A stretch of DNA of 64,000 nucleotides. Source: CAVXSP01 sp963764505. GTDB taxonomy: Bacteria > Acidobacteriota > Vicinamibacteria > Vicinamibacterales > SCN-69-37. Below the pieces are notes generated by a model. The model saw nothing but the letters and a program-made list of their open reading frames with translations. It did no database searches and was not told where the DNA came from. Both the position numbers and the translations under genes were made by a program. The stretch lies in NCBI GenBank assembly GCA_963764505.1, contig CAVXSP010000001.1, forward strand, positions 3,038,001 to 3,102,000, given 5' to 3'. Of this stretch, positions 22,969-31,456 are shown piece by piece (positions within the stretch are counted from its first letter, which is position 1; every line of letters starts with the position of its first letter).

Positions 22969-24027
22969 GTGCGTCCACGTCCCGAACACATTCGGCCGGT
23001 CCTTGCGTTCCTGGCGGTGGCGGTCGCCATTGTCAGCGCGCCGCTCGGCTGGCGCCTGGCGCTCCGTGCGTCGGGCCATCCGCCGCGTGCCTCGTCTTCG
23101 CCGCCCGACTACCTGCCGGCCCTTGGCGACGCGCGCGACCGCCGGCCGTTCGACCCCGGGCCGATTCGTTATCTGCAGGAGACGACGCCCGCCTACGTGA
23201 TCATCGGCGACTCCATGGCGGGGCGCATCGACTTCGGGCGGCTGGAGCAGCTCGCCCACGGCTCGGTCGTGCCGCTCCTGCAGAACGCGACCGGCTCCGC
23301 GTACTGGTACCTCCTCTTCAAGAACTACGTCGTCGCGAGCGGCATCCAGCCGAAATGGGTGATCGTGTTCTTCCGCGACACGAATCTCACGGATCCGCTG
23401 TTCAGGATCGGCGATTCCGGCTTTCGAACGCTGGACGAGGTGGCGCTCGACCGCGAGGAGGATCTGAACGCCGTCGTCGCTCGGCGCGTCGATCCGTGGT
23501 TCCGGGTCCATCGGCTCCTGACCCGCGTCTACCGGCTCGACGACGCCCGCGCGTGGCTCGAGCCGAAGATCTCGGCCTGGGCCGCCGCCGAGGTGATCCC
23601 GTATCGACGGAGGCGGCCACCGTTCACCGAGCAGGTGAACGAGATGTTCGCGCTCGAGCACCTGCGGACGATGGAGGCGGCCGACGTCGCGGGCGTCGAC
23701 GATCGCGACCTCGATTTCGCCGCGAACGTCAAGCCCTCCGTGCTCCCGCTCTTTCTCGACCTCGCCCGCGCCCACGATCTCCGTGTCTGCTTCGTGCGCG
23801 TGCTCCGACGGCCGCGCGACGGGCGGCCGGAGCCGCAGTCGCCGCGCATGGATCGTTACGTGCGCGATCTGCGCGAGTACCTCCAGGCCCATGGCGCCGT
23901 CCTCCGCGACGATCGCGACGATCCCGTGATGGCCTCGATCGAGTACGCCGACGGCGACCACATCGCCCGCGGCGAGCGGGTCCGCTACACGGAGCGATTC
24001 TTCGAGCAGATGTCCATCTTCCGATGA
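22969..24027 (+). CDS. SGNH-like protein paired with an MBOAT acyltransferase
   Basis: A 352-residue protein with one N-terminal membrane segment (VLAFLAVAVAIVSAPLGWRL) and a large, presumably periplasmic domain. YVIIGDSMAGRIDFGRLEQL holds a GDSM block and EYADGDHIARGERVRYTE holds a late D-x-x-H, the two ends expected of an SGNH hydrolase-like acyl-transfer fold as in AlgJ/AlgX or DltD partners. The gene overlaps the following MBOAT gene by 4 bp, so together they would move acyl groups across the membrane onto a surface polysaccharide or other substrate. The acceptor is unknown. Confidence 0.65.
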   Translation: MRPRPEHIRPVLAFLAVAVAIVSAPLGWRLALRASGHPPRASSSPPDYLPALGDARDRRPFDPGPIRYLQETTPAYVIIGDSMAGRIDFGRLEQLAHGSVVPLLQNATGSAYWYLLFKNYVVASGIQPKWVIVFFRDTNLTDPLFRIGDSGFRTLDEVALDREEDLNAVVARRVDPWFRVHRLLTRVYRLDDARAWLEPKISAWAAAEVIPYRRRRPPFTEQVNEMFALEHLRTMEAADVAGVDDRDLDFAANVKPSVLPLFLDLARAHDLRVCFVRVLRRPRDGRPEPQSPRMDRYVRDLREYLQAHGAVLRDDRDDPVMASIEYADGDHIARGERVRYTERFFEQMSIFR

Positions 24028-25445
24028 TCTTTCACAGTCTGGACTTCGTCGTCTTCTTCGTCGTCTTCGTCGTGGTGTACTGGCGGCTGCCCCACCGGCC
24101 GCAGAACGCGTGGCTGCTGGCGGGCAGCTACGTGTTCTACGGGTACGTGCACCCATGGTTTCTCACGCTCGTGGCGACGACCACCCTCGCGGACTACTGG
24201 GCGGCGCGAGGCATGGAGGCCCGCCCGGCCCGCAAACGGTGGTTTCTCGTATCGAGCCTGGCCGTGAATCTCGGCATGCTCGGCTTCTTCAAGTACTTCA
24301 ATTTCTTTCTCGACAACGTCGCAGCCGTGCTGGCCGCCCTCGGCCTTGCCACGTCACGCCCGGCGCTCGCCATCGTGCTGCCGGTCGGCATCTCGTTCTA
24401 CACGTTCCAGGAGCTGACCTACACGATCGGCGTCTACCGCGGCGAGCTGCGGGCGCGCAGATCGCTGCTCGACGTGGCGACGTTCGTGGCGTTCTTCCCG
24501 CAGATGGTCGCCGGCCCGATCGAGCGCGCCACGCAGCTCCTGCCCCAGATCGAGCAGCCCCGGCGGTTCTCCTGGCCCGTCGCCCGCGACGCGATGTTCC
24601 TGGTGCTCTGGGGCTACTTCAAGAAGCTGGTCATCGCGGACAACGTCGGCGTCATCGCCAACAAGGTGTTCAGCCTGAACTCGCCCGGCTTTGCCGTGCT
24701 CTGGGCGGGGGTCTTCGCCTTTGGCATCCAGATCTACGCGGATTTCTCGGCGTACAGCGATATCGCCCGCGGCACGGCGCGCTGGCTCGGCGTCGAGCTG
24801 ATGCAGAACTTCGACCATCCGTACACGGCCCGCGGCGTGAGCGAGTTCTGGCACCGCTGGCACATCTCGCTGTCGACATGGTTCCGCGACTACGTCTACA
24901 TCCCGCTCGGCGGATCGCGCACCGGGACCTGGACCCGGGCCAGGAACCTGCTCGCGACCTTCGTGCTCTCCGGTTTGTGGCACGGCGCGAGCTGGAACTA
25001 CGTGCTGTGGGGCGCCTTCCACGGCTCGCTCGTCGTCGGCTCGAAGGTCGTTCCGCGCTGGCGCGCGCCGTGGACCTCGCTCCTGCTCCCGATCCGCGTG
25101 GCCGGCACGTTTGCCCTGGTCAACGTCGGCTGGCTCATGTTCCGCGAGACCGACATCCATGCTCTTCTGCGCGACTTGACGCTCTCGCCGTGGTCGAGCT
25201 CGGCGTTCGATCGCCAGGCCGGCGGCTACCTGTTCCTCATCGCCGCCGCCTATTCCGTCCCGCTCTGGCTGCACGCGCTGTGGGATCGCGTCGCGCCGGC
25301 GCTCCGGACCGCCAGGCGACCGACCTCGGTCCTGGCGCCTCGCGGCCGGCTCGTCCTGCAGACCGCAGTGGGCGGGGTGCTGTTCGCCCTGCTGCTCGTG
25401 TTCCGAAGCCGCACGTCGCTCGATTTCATCTATTACCGGTTCTGA
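24024..25445 (+). CDS. MBOAT family O-acyltransferase
   Basis: A 473-residue membrane-bound O-acyltransferase with about ten to twelve helices, of the AlgI/DltB/PatA type. LPVGISFYTFQELTYTIGVY near the first third, FFPQMVAGPIERATQLLPQI and EFWHRWHISLSTWFRDYVYI are family signatures. The catalytic His is in FVLSGLWHGASWNYVLWG (near residue 318). It transfers acetyl or another acyl group from a cytoplasmic donor through the membrane, and its partner is the SGNH-like protein at 22969-24027. It ends in FRSRTSLDFIYYRF, normal for the family. Confidence 0.92.
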   Translation: MIFHSLDFVVFFVVFVVVYWRLPHRPQNAWLLAGSYVFYGYVHPWFLTLVATTTLADYWAARGMEARPARKRWFLVSSLAVNLGMLGFFKYFNFFLDNVAAVLAALGLATSRPALAIVLPVGISFYTFQELTYTIGVYRGELRARRSLLDVATFVAFFPQMVAGPIERATQLLPQIEQPRRFSWPVARDAMFLVLWGYFKKLVIADNVGVIANKVFSLNSPGFAVLWAGVFAFGIQIYADFSAYSDIARGTARWLGVELMQNFDHPYTARGVSEFWHRWHISLSTWFRDYVYIPLGGSRTGTWTRARNLLATFVLSGLWHGASWNYVLWGAFHGSLVVGSKVVPRWRAPWTSLLLPIRVAGTFALVNVGWLMFRETDIHALLRDLTLSPWSSSAFDRQAGGYLFLIAAAYSVPLWLHALWDRVAPALRTARRPTSVLAPRGRLVLQTAVGGVLFALLLVFRSRTSLDFIYYRF

Positions 25446-25539
25446 GGCGGTTCGCGGGGCGGCCAGGGCGCACGGGGCCCTCCTTGACAACCCCGCACGT
25501 GCACGCAAGCATGGGCGCCACCTCGGAGCGTGCGAGACG

Positions 25540-26853
25540 ATGGACACGAAAAAGACCTGCTTCGTGCTGATGGGATTCGGCGTCAAGGTCGACTACAAGA
25601 CCAATCGCTCGCTGGACCTCGACAAGAGCTACCGGATCATCAGGGCGGCCGTCGAGTCGGCCGGCCTCGAGTGCATCCGCGCGGACGACATCGTCCACTC
25701 CGGCATCATCGACCGGCCGATGTACGAGGAGCTGCTGAACGCCGACGTCGCGATTGCGGACCTGTCCACGTCGAACGAGAACGCGATCTACGAGCTCGGC
25801 GTCCGCCATGCGCTCAAGCCGTTCACCACGATCGTCATCGCGGAGAAGCAGTTCCGGTTCCCGTTCGATCTGGGACACCTGCTCATCCGGCCGTACGAGC
25901 ACCTCGGTACGGGGATCGACTTCGAAGAGGCGCAGCGGCTGCAGAACGAGCTCGCGACCGCGATTCGCACGATCGTGCCGAGCGGACAGGTCGACAGCCC
26001 CGTGTACACCTTTCTGCCTCGATTGACCCCTCCAGCGGTTCTGGAAGCAGTGACGCCAGCGGCCAGCGCGAAGAGCGGCCCCGCCGCCCTTGCCATCGCT
26101 GCGGCTGGGCCGCAGCCCGCCTCTGAGGAGCCCGGCGGCGGCGAGGGCCCGACATTCACCGTGCTCCTGGAAGCGTTTCGCGAAGCCAAGGGGCGCGGTG
26201 ATTTCGCACTCGCCCGCGCCTATCTCGAAAAGCTCATGGAACGCCGCCGGGACGACCCGTATCTCGTCCAGCAGCTCGCCCTCGTCACGTACAAGAGTCG
26301 TATCCCCAATGCCGTCGAGGCGCTCCGGGCTGCCCAGACGATTCTCGAGAGGCTTCGGCCTGAGACGAGCGCCGACCCCGAGACGCTCGGACTCTGGGGC
26401 GCGATCCACAAGCGCCTGTGGGAGGAGACCGGCGACCGCGCGGCGCTGGACGCCGGGATCGCCGCGTACGAGCGCGGCTTCTTCATGAAGCGTGATTCGT
26501 ACAACGGGATCAACTACGCGTTCATGCTGGACGACCGCGCGCGGCACCAGACCGATTCGGACGAGACCACGGCCGACCGCGTCCTCGCCCGGCGAGTGCG
26601 GCGGCAGCTGCTCGACATCGTGGACGCGACCGTCAAGGCGATGCCGCGCGACGCGAGCGGCCAGGCGCAGGATCCGGCGCAGCGGTACTGGCTGAAGGCC
26701 GTTCACGTCGAGGCGCTGCTCGGCCTCGCGGACCCGCAGTTCCCCCAGGCGCGCGATACGCTGCTGGCCGCGGCGCCGGAGCCCTGGATGAAGGAAGCCA
26801 CCGAGCAGCAGCTCGCGAAGCTTGCCGATCGCCTGCCGGGCACCGGCTCGTGA
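25540..26853 (+). CDS. DRHyd-TPR-S protein (MAP3K/TRAFs-binding-domain family)
   Basis: A 437-residue cytoplasmic protein. Residues 1-150 resemble nucleoside deoxyribosyltransferase-like (DRHyd) effector domains: TCFVLMGFGVKVDY, ADDIVHSGIIDRPMYEELLN, ADVAIADLSTSNENAIYELG (with the NA-YELG motif) and KQFRFPFDLGHLLIRPYEHL. Residues ~200-430 are the TPR-S/TRAFs-binding-like helical repeats (LQQLALVTYKSR, LGLWGAIHKRLWEETGDRAA, GFFMKRDSYNGINYAFMLDD). In eukaryotic ASK kinases the same two domains occur side by side, and in bacteria such proteins occur near TIR and STAND genes, as here. It would cleave a nucleotide or base when activated; this is inference from family work, not shown. Confidence 0.75.
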   Translation: MDTKKTCFVLMGFGVKVDYKTNRSLDLDKSYRIIRAAVESAGLECIRADDIVHSGIIDRPMYEELLNADVAIADLSTSNENAIYELGVRHALKPFTTIVIAEKQFRFPFDLGHLLIRPYEHLGTGIDFEEAQRLQNELATAIRTIVPSGQVDSPVYTFLPRLTPPAVLEAVTPAASAKSGPAALAIAAAGPQPASEEPGGGEGPTFTVLLEAFREAKGRGDFALARAYLEKLMERRRDDPYLVQQLALVTYKSRIPNAVEALRAAQTILERLRPETSADPETLGLWGAIHKRLWEETGDRAALDAGIAAYERGFFMKRDSYNGINYAFMLDDRARHQTDSDETTADRVLARRVRRQLLDIVDATVKAMPRDASGQAQDPAQRYWLKAVHVEALLGLADPQFPQARDTLLAAAPEPWMKEATEQQLAKLADRLPGTGS

Positions 26854-26875
26854 AGCCCGCCGCACGGCCCCTGGG

Positions 26876-27419
26876 TCAGGTCGTCGGCACCTCGATCACG
26901 GACAGACCCCGCGCCTGTGCGGCGTCCCCGAAGACGCCCGTGACGTCGTCGCCGTCCCGCGACCGGCCTTCCCAGACGATCATCGCCACGGCGCGCGCGT
27001 CCATGCGCCTCGCGAGGTCCTGAGCTTCGTCGAGTATTCGCGCGTTGACCGCCCGATACGCGTCGAGGTCGTCCAACCGCGCGTCGAGCACGATCAAGTC
27101 GCCGGTCGCCTGCAGCGCGCCGACGACGCGGTCGAACTCGGGCCCCCAGTCCCCGGGCCGGTCGACGACCGACGTCCGTCGGAATCGTTCCGGCGGAAAC
27201 GGCAGGACGACACGCCGGGCGATCCCGAGATCGGCCGCCGCCGAGAGGGCGATCGAGATCCGCACCGCACGCGGCCGAGCAGACCAGCGCCCGCGCCCCG
27301 ACCCGGAAGAGCTCGCGGCGCACGCGCTCGACGACGGCCCCGACCTGCACGGACGGAAAGCGAGGCGGATCTGCCCCGCCGGGATCGACCCGCCGGCCGG
27401 CGAGGGCGACGACGCTCAC
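26876..27419 (-). pseudogene. SLOG-like Rossmann protein interrupted by a +1 frameshift
   Basis: From GTG 27419 the reading is SVVALAGRRVDPGG, ALVCSAACGADLD; skipping C at 27251 lets it continue ALSAAADLGIARRVVLPFPP, RFRRTSVVDRPGDWG and end at 26876 (about 180 residues). The whole is a compact alpha/beta domain with a GAD-type nucleotide-binding turn reminiscent of SLOG/LOG proteins, seen near TIR-like and STAND genes. The start overlaps the outer-membrane gene stop by 4 bp (GTGA). As sequenced the C-terminal part is only reachable as a separate frame starting near 27265. Either the assembly has an extra base or the gene is broken. Function is not known. Confidence 0.55.
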
Positions 27420-28513
27420 GGACCCGCGATGCCGCTCAGAACTCGTATCGGTATTCGAACCGTACCGATGTCGTCGTACCAGCTGGCGTCGGTGAGCGCG
27501 TGTCCGTAGCCCACGTAGACCGAATGTCCGGCCCAGGCCACGCGGCCGCCAATCTTCAGATTGAGGATGTTCGTGCCCGACGCGTCGGTCGCCACGCTCT
27601 CGAACCCGTCGATCACGTGCCAGCCGACCAGCTCGACGATCGGGGCGACGCTGGCCCGAGCGGTCCGGTAGACCTCCACGGACGGGCCGAAGCCGTAGAA
27701 GAACACTTTCCCGGCGAAGTGCCCATCGAGATTCGTCGGGGCGGGCTTCGAACCGCCGAACGGCAGCCACACGCCGACCTGCGATTCCACCGAGACGCGG
27801 TCCGCGCCCGCCGCCACGAGCAGCGCCGGCTCGACCGTCGCGTGATTCGTGCCGAGTCCGAGTTCGGCATCGCCCGTGGGGAGGTACTGCCGGATCTGCA
27901 GCGTGACGGCGGCGTTGTCGGTCGACACGAGGCCGCTCTTGATGCCCACGCGCAGGTCGCTGAGGCCGCCCTGGTTCGGGAACCCGGCCCCGGTGCCTGG
28001 CACGAACGACTGGGGCTGAATCCAGCGAATCGGCAGCTCGCCGAAGACGGAGAAGTGGGGGGTCGCCGCGTACTCGCCCTCGATGTACCACTGCTGGAAG
28101 TTGATGTCGTTCGCCGCCCCCGGATGCGGCCCCGGGGCATCCGGGTCGTAGGCCGGATCGGTCGGCGGCAGATCGGCGTAGCAGCCGCACTTGGCATAGA
28201 AGAACTCGGCGCGGTCCGGCGTCCGATTCTGCATCGCCGTGTCGAATCGGAGCCGGACCTTGCTGACGACCGGCGCGTCATCGATGTAGCCGACCATGCT
28301 GCCCCGGCGCCGGAAGGGCGGCGTCGAGGGCGCCGGCGGCTCGGGCGGCCTCGCCTGCACCTGCGCCGGCGCCGTCAGTCTCGCCCGCGGGGGGGGTTCC
28401 GTGCTCGCCGCGTCACGAACCGCCTGCTCCGTCGTCGTTGCGGAGCCGGCGTTCTGAGCCAGCACGGGCGCAGGCAGCAGGGCGATCATCGCGAGCAGCA
28501 GCACATGCTTCAT
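27416..28513 (-). CDS. Outer-membrane beta-barrel protein (MetA-pathway transporter type)
   Basis: A 365-residue exported protein. Signal peptide MKHVLLLAMIALLPAPVLAQ, a Pro/Ala-rich linker to residue ~75, then alternating beta strands (KVRLRFDTAMQNRTPDRAEF, VFGELPIRWIQPQSF, DLRVGIKSGLVSTDNAAVTL, ILNLKIGGRVAWAGHSVYVG) typical of the PF13557-like outer-membrane family. FYAKCGCYADLPP is an unusual Cys-containing loop. GGAGG before ATG 28513 fixes the start. Lying between an nSTAND gene and the SLOG-like gene, with 4-bp coupling to the latter, it may be part of the same unit or simply a passenger. Confidence 0.7.
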   Translation of the reverse strand: MKHVLLLAMIALLPAPVLAQNAGSATTTEQAVRDAASTEPPPRARLTAPAQVQARPPEPPAPSTPPFRRRGSMVGYIDDAPVVSKVRLRFDTAMQNRTPDRAEFFYAKCGCYADLPPTDPAYDPDAPGPHPGAANDINFQQWYIEGEYAATPHFSVFGELPIRWIQPQSFVPGTGAGFPNQGGLSDLRVGIKSGLVSTDNAAVTLQIRQYLPTGDAELGLGTNHATVEPALLVAAGADRVSVESQVGVWLPFGGSKPAPTNLDGHFAGKVFFYGFGPSVEVYRTARASVAPIVELVGWHVIDGFESVATDASGTNILNLKIGGRVAWAGHSVYVGYGHALTDASWYDDIGTVRIPIRVLSGIAGP

Positions 28514-28567
28514 GGGTTCCTCCACGTCACGGCAACGAGGCCCACGATACCCCAGGAGCCCGAATGC

Positions 28568-31456
28568 TTACTTATCGACCGCTGCCTTCAGATCCATCAG
28601 GGGTCCGGCGAAGGCCTGCGCGTCGCGCTCCGGGAGGAGGGCGGCCACTTGCGACAGGGTGTCGACGACCGTGCGCGCGTCGGCGCGATCGCCGTCGGCG
28701 AGTGCGGTCCGACCGCGCGCGAGATAGAACGTCACGGCGTCGGCGAGCACCCGTGCGCCCGCAGGATCGCTGCCGCGCTCCTGCCGCAGCGACGCCAGAT
28801 TCAGGAGCAGGTCTCTGAACCGCGCGTGGAAATCGGCTGCCGTGGAACGATCCACGGCCTTGGCGATCTCCTCGAACCGGTCGAGGGACTCACGGTACTC
28901 GGCGATGGCATCGGGCGACCGCTGGGCCTGCAGGATCCGCGCGTGGAGATCGTGGGCGTCGGCGTGCTCGATCCCGAGCGCGGCCGTCGGCCGCGCCAGG
29001 TCGTCCATCAGCGACAGGGCTTCGGCGGCCGTGTTCGCGGCCAGATCCAGCTCGTCCATCTGCCCGAGAAGATACGCGAGGTTGTCGACGAACTTCGCCA
29101 GCTCGAGCGCGTACAGGCGATTGCCGGGATCCTGCGCGAGCAAACGCTTGTGGATCTCGATCGCCCGCTCGTAACGCGCCCGCGCCTCGGCCGTGTGCTG
29201 GCCGCTGGTGTCCTCTTCGAGCAGATTGGCGAAGTTGTTGTTCGCGCGCGCCAGGTCCTGCCAGACCTGCGGGTCGCTGCCCTGCTGCGCGAGCGGCTCG
29301 AGCAGGGAGATGGCCTTCCGAAAATCGGCTTCGGCCCGTCCGAAGGCCGCATCGCCCACGTTGGCCACGCTGCCGTACAGGATGCCCTGGTTGTAGTACG
29401 TCCGCGCGAGCTCCTGGCGGTACGCCGCGTTCTGGGGAAAAGCCGCCACGAGCGCCTCCTGCGCGCCGAGGGCGCTTGCGTACGCCTGTTCGGCCGCCGG
29501 GCGCCGGCTGGCCAGCGGCCTGAGCGTCTCGCCGAGCCAGTTGTACGCGTCGCCCACCGCTTCGCGGTACTCGGGCCGCCCGGCGTCGCCCGCCGTGAGT
29601 CCCTCGAACTGCTGGATGGCCAGACGGTACTCCTGCTCGGCCTGCGACGGATCGCCGAGCACGCGGCTGATGTGCCCCAGCCGGAGATGCGCCTCGGCCC
29701 GCTCGCCCAGATACGTCGGGTCGGTGGGGTTGCGGTCGATGAAGACGCGGTAGAAGCCCTTGGCACGTTCGAGCAGCTCGCGCCGGAGCGCCAGCGTCTC
29801 GGGCGGCTCGGCGGCGACCAGCTCGGGCGCCCGGTCGACGATCGCCAGCGCCTGGTTGACGGCGTCGTTGGCGAGCGCGAGATTGCTCTTCGCGATGTCC
29901 CGCTGTTCATTGGCCACCGAGAAGAGGTACGTGACGACCAGCAGGACCACGAGCAGGACGGCCGCCGACCCCCACGCGAGCGCGAGCGTGCGCATCCGGC
30001 GCAGCCGCCGCTCGGCGCGCTGGCGCTCGCGCTCCTTCTGGCTGAGGTCCAGGAAATGGATCGCGGCGTCGAATGCAGGGTCGTACCGTCGCGCCCATGC
30101 CGCGGTCGGCCGGTCCTCGCGCTGCCAGCGCAGCGCGATTTCGAGCTCCGGGTCGCTCCACAGGCCGGCGGCGCCTTCGCGGAACCACGACGCCTGCCGT
30201 GAGAGGCGCACGTAGATGGCCGCCGACGTCCGCTCCTCCTGCGCCCACGCGATCAGCCGCGTCCAGCAGCGCATCAGGCTCTCGTGGGAGACGTCGACGA
30301 TCACCTCCGACGTCAGCGGCACGCTCACTGGCGGCATCAGGAACGACCGGCCGGGGCGCCGGAAGATCTCGACGATCGCGATCACCTCCGCCTCGGACGT
30401 CTCGCAGATCGCGGCCAGGTCGGCGACCGACGTCGGGCGGCGCACGCCGCGCGGGTCCGAGAACGTGTCGGTGAGCGCCTTGAAGATCCGCTCCGTGACG
30501 TGTTGCCGGCTCTCGGACCCGGTCTCCTGAAACGCCTCCTCGGCGTGCAGCGACAGCGCGTTGCGCAGCGTGCCCACGGCCTCGTAGTCCTGGATGTCGA
30601 TCGGCTCGTCGCGCTGGCGGCGCGCCGCCCAGTGGTCCCAGGTGCGCATGAGCGCGTGCTGGACGAGCGGAAGCTGGTCCCGGTCCTCGCCCGCCTCGTT
30701 CAGGAGCCGGAGGACGAGCCGCGGCGCGATTGTCCCGCCGCCGACCGCCACCGGACCCGTGATGGCCGACCGCAGCTCGTCCCGCGTCATTCGCGGAACC
30801 AGGTACTGCCCTTCGTTCACCGCCTCCGGGAGCCCGGGGAAATCCATGCAGTCGCCGATGAAGTCCGACCGCATCGTCAGCACCACGTAGACGGGCACCT
30901 CGGTCTGCCGGGCCGCCTCGAGGAGCAGCTTCACGAAGGCAACGGCTTCGTCCCGCGAGTGCTCGATCTCCTGCTTCCGCCGGAACCGGAACAGCTCCTC
31001 GAACTGATCGACGAGGACGAGGACGTTGTCGTGAGAGGAGATGCGGGCGAACCTGACGGCCTCGACGAGCCCGAGCGAGCCACGGCGCAGCGTCGCGTCC
31101 AGCAGCACGCGGTTGGTGCTCGCCAAATCCGCGGTGGGGCTGCCGAGGGCGGTCGGCGCGTCGAGCGCCTCGGCCAGGTGCCCGATCGGGTTCTCGCCCG
31201 GCCGCAGCATCGAGACGCGCCAGCTCGAGCCGGCCGCGGTCATGGCGCCGCCGTGCAGCGACGGAATGAGTCCCGAGCGCACGAGCGACGACTTGCCGCT
31301 GCCGGACGTGCCAACGACGGCGACGAAGCGGTTGTACCGGAGGCGCCGGAGCAGATCGTCCGTCTCGCGCTCGCGGCCGAAGAAGAGGTGATCCTCGTCC
31401 GGTTCGAACGGACGAAGACCCGGAAACGGATTAAACAGCGGTTTCTGCGGCATCAC
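28568..31456 (-). CDS. nSTAND ATPase with membrane anchor and TPR repeats
   Basis: A 962-residue signalling NTPase. NPFPGLRPFEPDEDHLFFGR (residues 9-28) opens the nSTAND1 module, Walker A GTSGSGKSS is at 49-57, Walker B LVLVDQFEE at 146-154, and a winged-helix-like region runs to ~470. A basic segment and one transmembrane helix follow (491-513, LALAWGSAAVLLVVLLVVTY). Residues ~530-950 are tetratricopeptide repeats (AHLRLGHISRVLGDPSQAEQ and others). No separate catalytic effector is fused, so it likely acts as sensor/switch for the adjacent TIR protein, whose 3' end it overlaps by 26 bp. The membrane placement would leave the TPR array on the opposite side from the ATPase. Confidence 0.82.
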   Translation of the reverse strand: MMPQKPLFNPFPGLRPFEPDEDHLFFGRERETDDLLRRLRYNRFVAVVGTSGSGKSSLVRSGLIPSLHGGAMTAAGSSWRVSMLRPGENPIGHLAEALDAPTALGSPTADLASTNRVLLDATLRRGSLGLVEAVRFARISSHDNVLVLVDQFEELFRFRRKQEIEHSRDEAVAFVKLLLEAARQTEVPVYVVLTMRSDFIGDCMDFPGLPEAVNEGQYLVPRMTRDELRSAITGPVAVGGGTIAPRLVLRLLNEAGEDRDQLPLVQHALMRTWDHWAARRQRDEPIDIQDYEAVGTLRNALSLHAEEAFQETGSESRQHVTERIFKALTDTFSDPRGVRRPTSVADLAAICETSEAEVIAIVEIFRRPGRSFLMPPVSVPLTSEVIVDVSHESLMRCWTRLIAWAQEERTSAAIYVRLSRQASWFREGAAGLWSDPELEIALRWQREDRPTAAWARRYDPAFDAAIHFLDLSQKERERQRAERRLRRMRTLALAWGSAAVLLVVLLVVTYLFSVANEQRDIAKSNLALANDAVNQALAIVDRAPELVAAEPPETLALRRELLERAKGFYRVFIDRNPTDPTYLGERAEAHLRLGHISRVLGDPSQAEQEYRLAIQQFEGLTAGDAGRPEYREAVGDAYNWLGETLRPLASRRPAAEQAYASALGAQEALVAAFPQNAAYRQELARTYYNQGILYGSVANVGDAAFGRAEADFRKAISLLEPLAQQGSDPQVWQDLARANNNFANLLEEDTSGQHTAEARARYERAIEIHKRLLAQDPGNRLYALELAKFVDNLAYLLGQMDELDLAANTAAEALSLMDDLARPTAALGIEHADAHDLHARILQAQRSPDAIAEYRESLDRFEEIAKAVDRSTAADFHARFRDLLLNLASLRQERGSDPAGARVLADAVTFYLARGRTALADGDRADARTVVDTLSQVAALLPERDAQAFAGPLMDLKAAVDK

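Noticed and set aside
26822..30202. Long plus-strand reading frame of over 1100 codons opposite the nSTAND, barrel and SLOG-like genes
   Set aside because: Its translation is Arg/Pro/Ala-rich with no domain, and the opposite strand encodes recognisable proteins over the same span. It is a high-GC antisense shadow.
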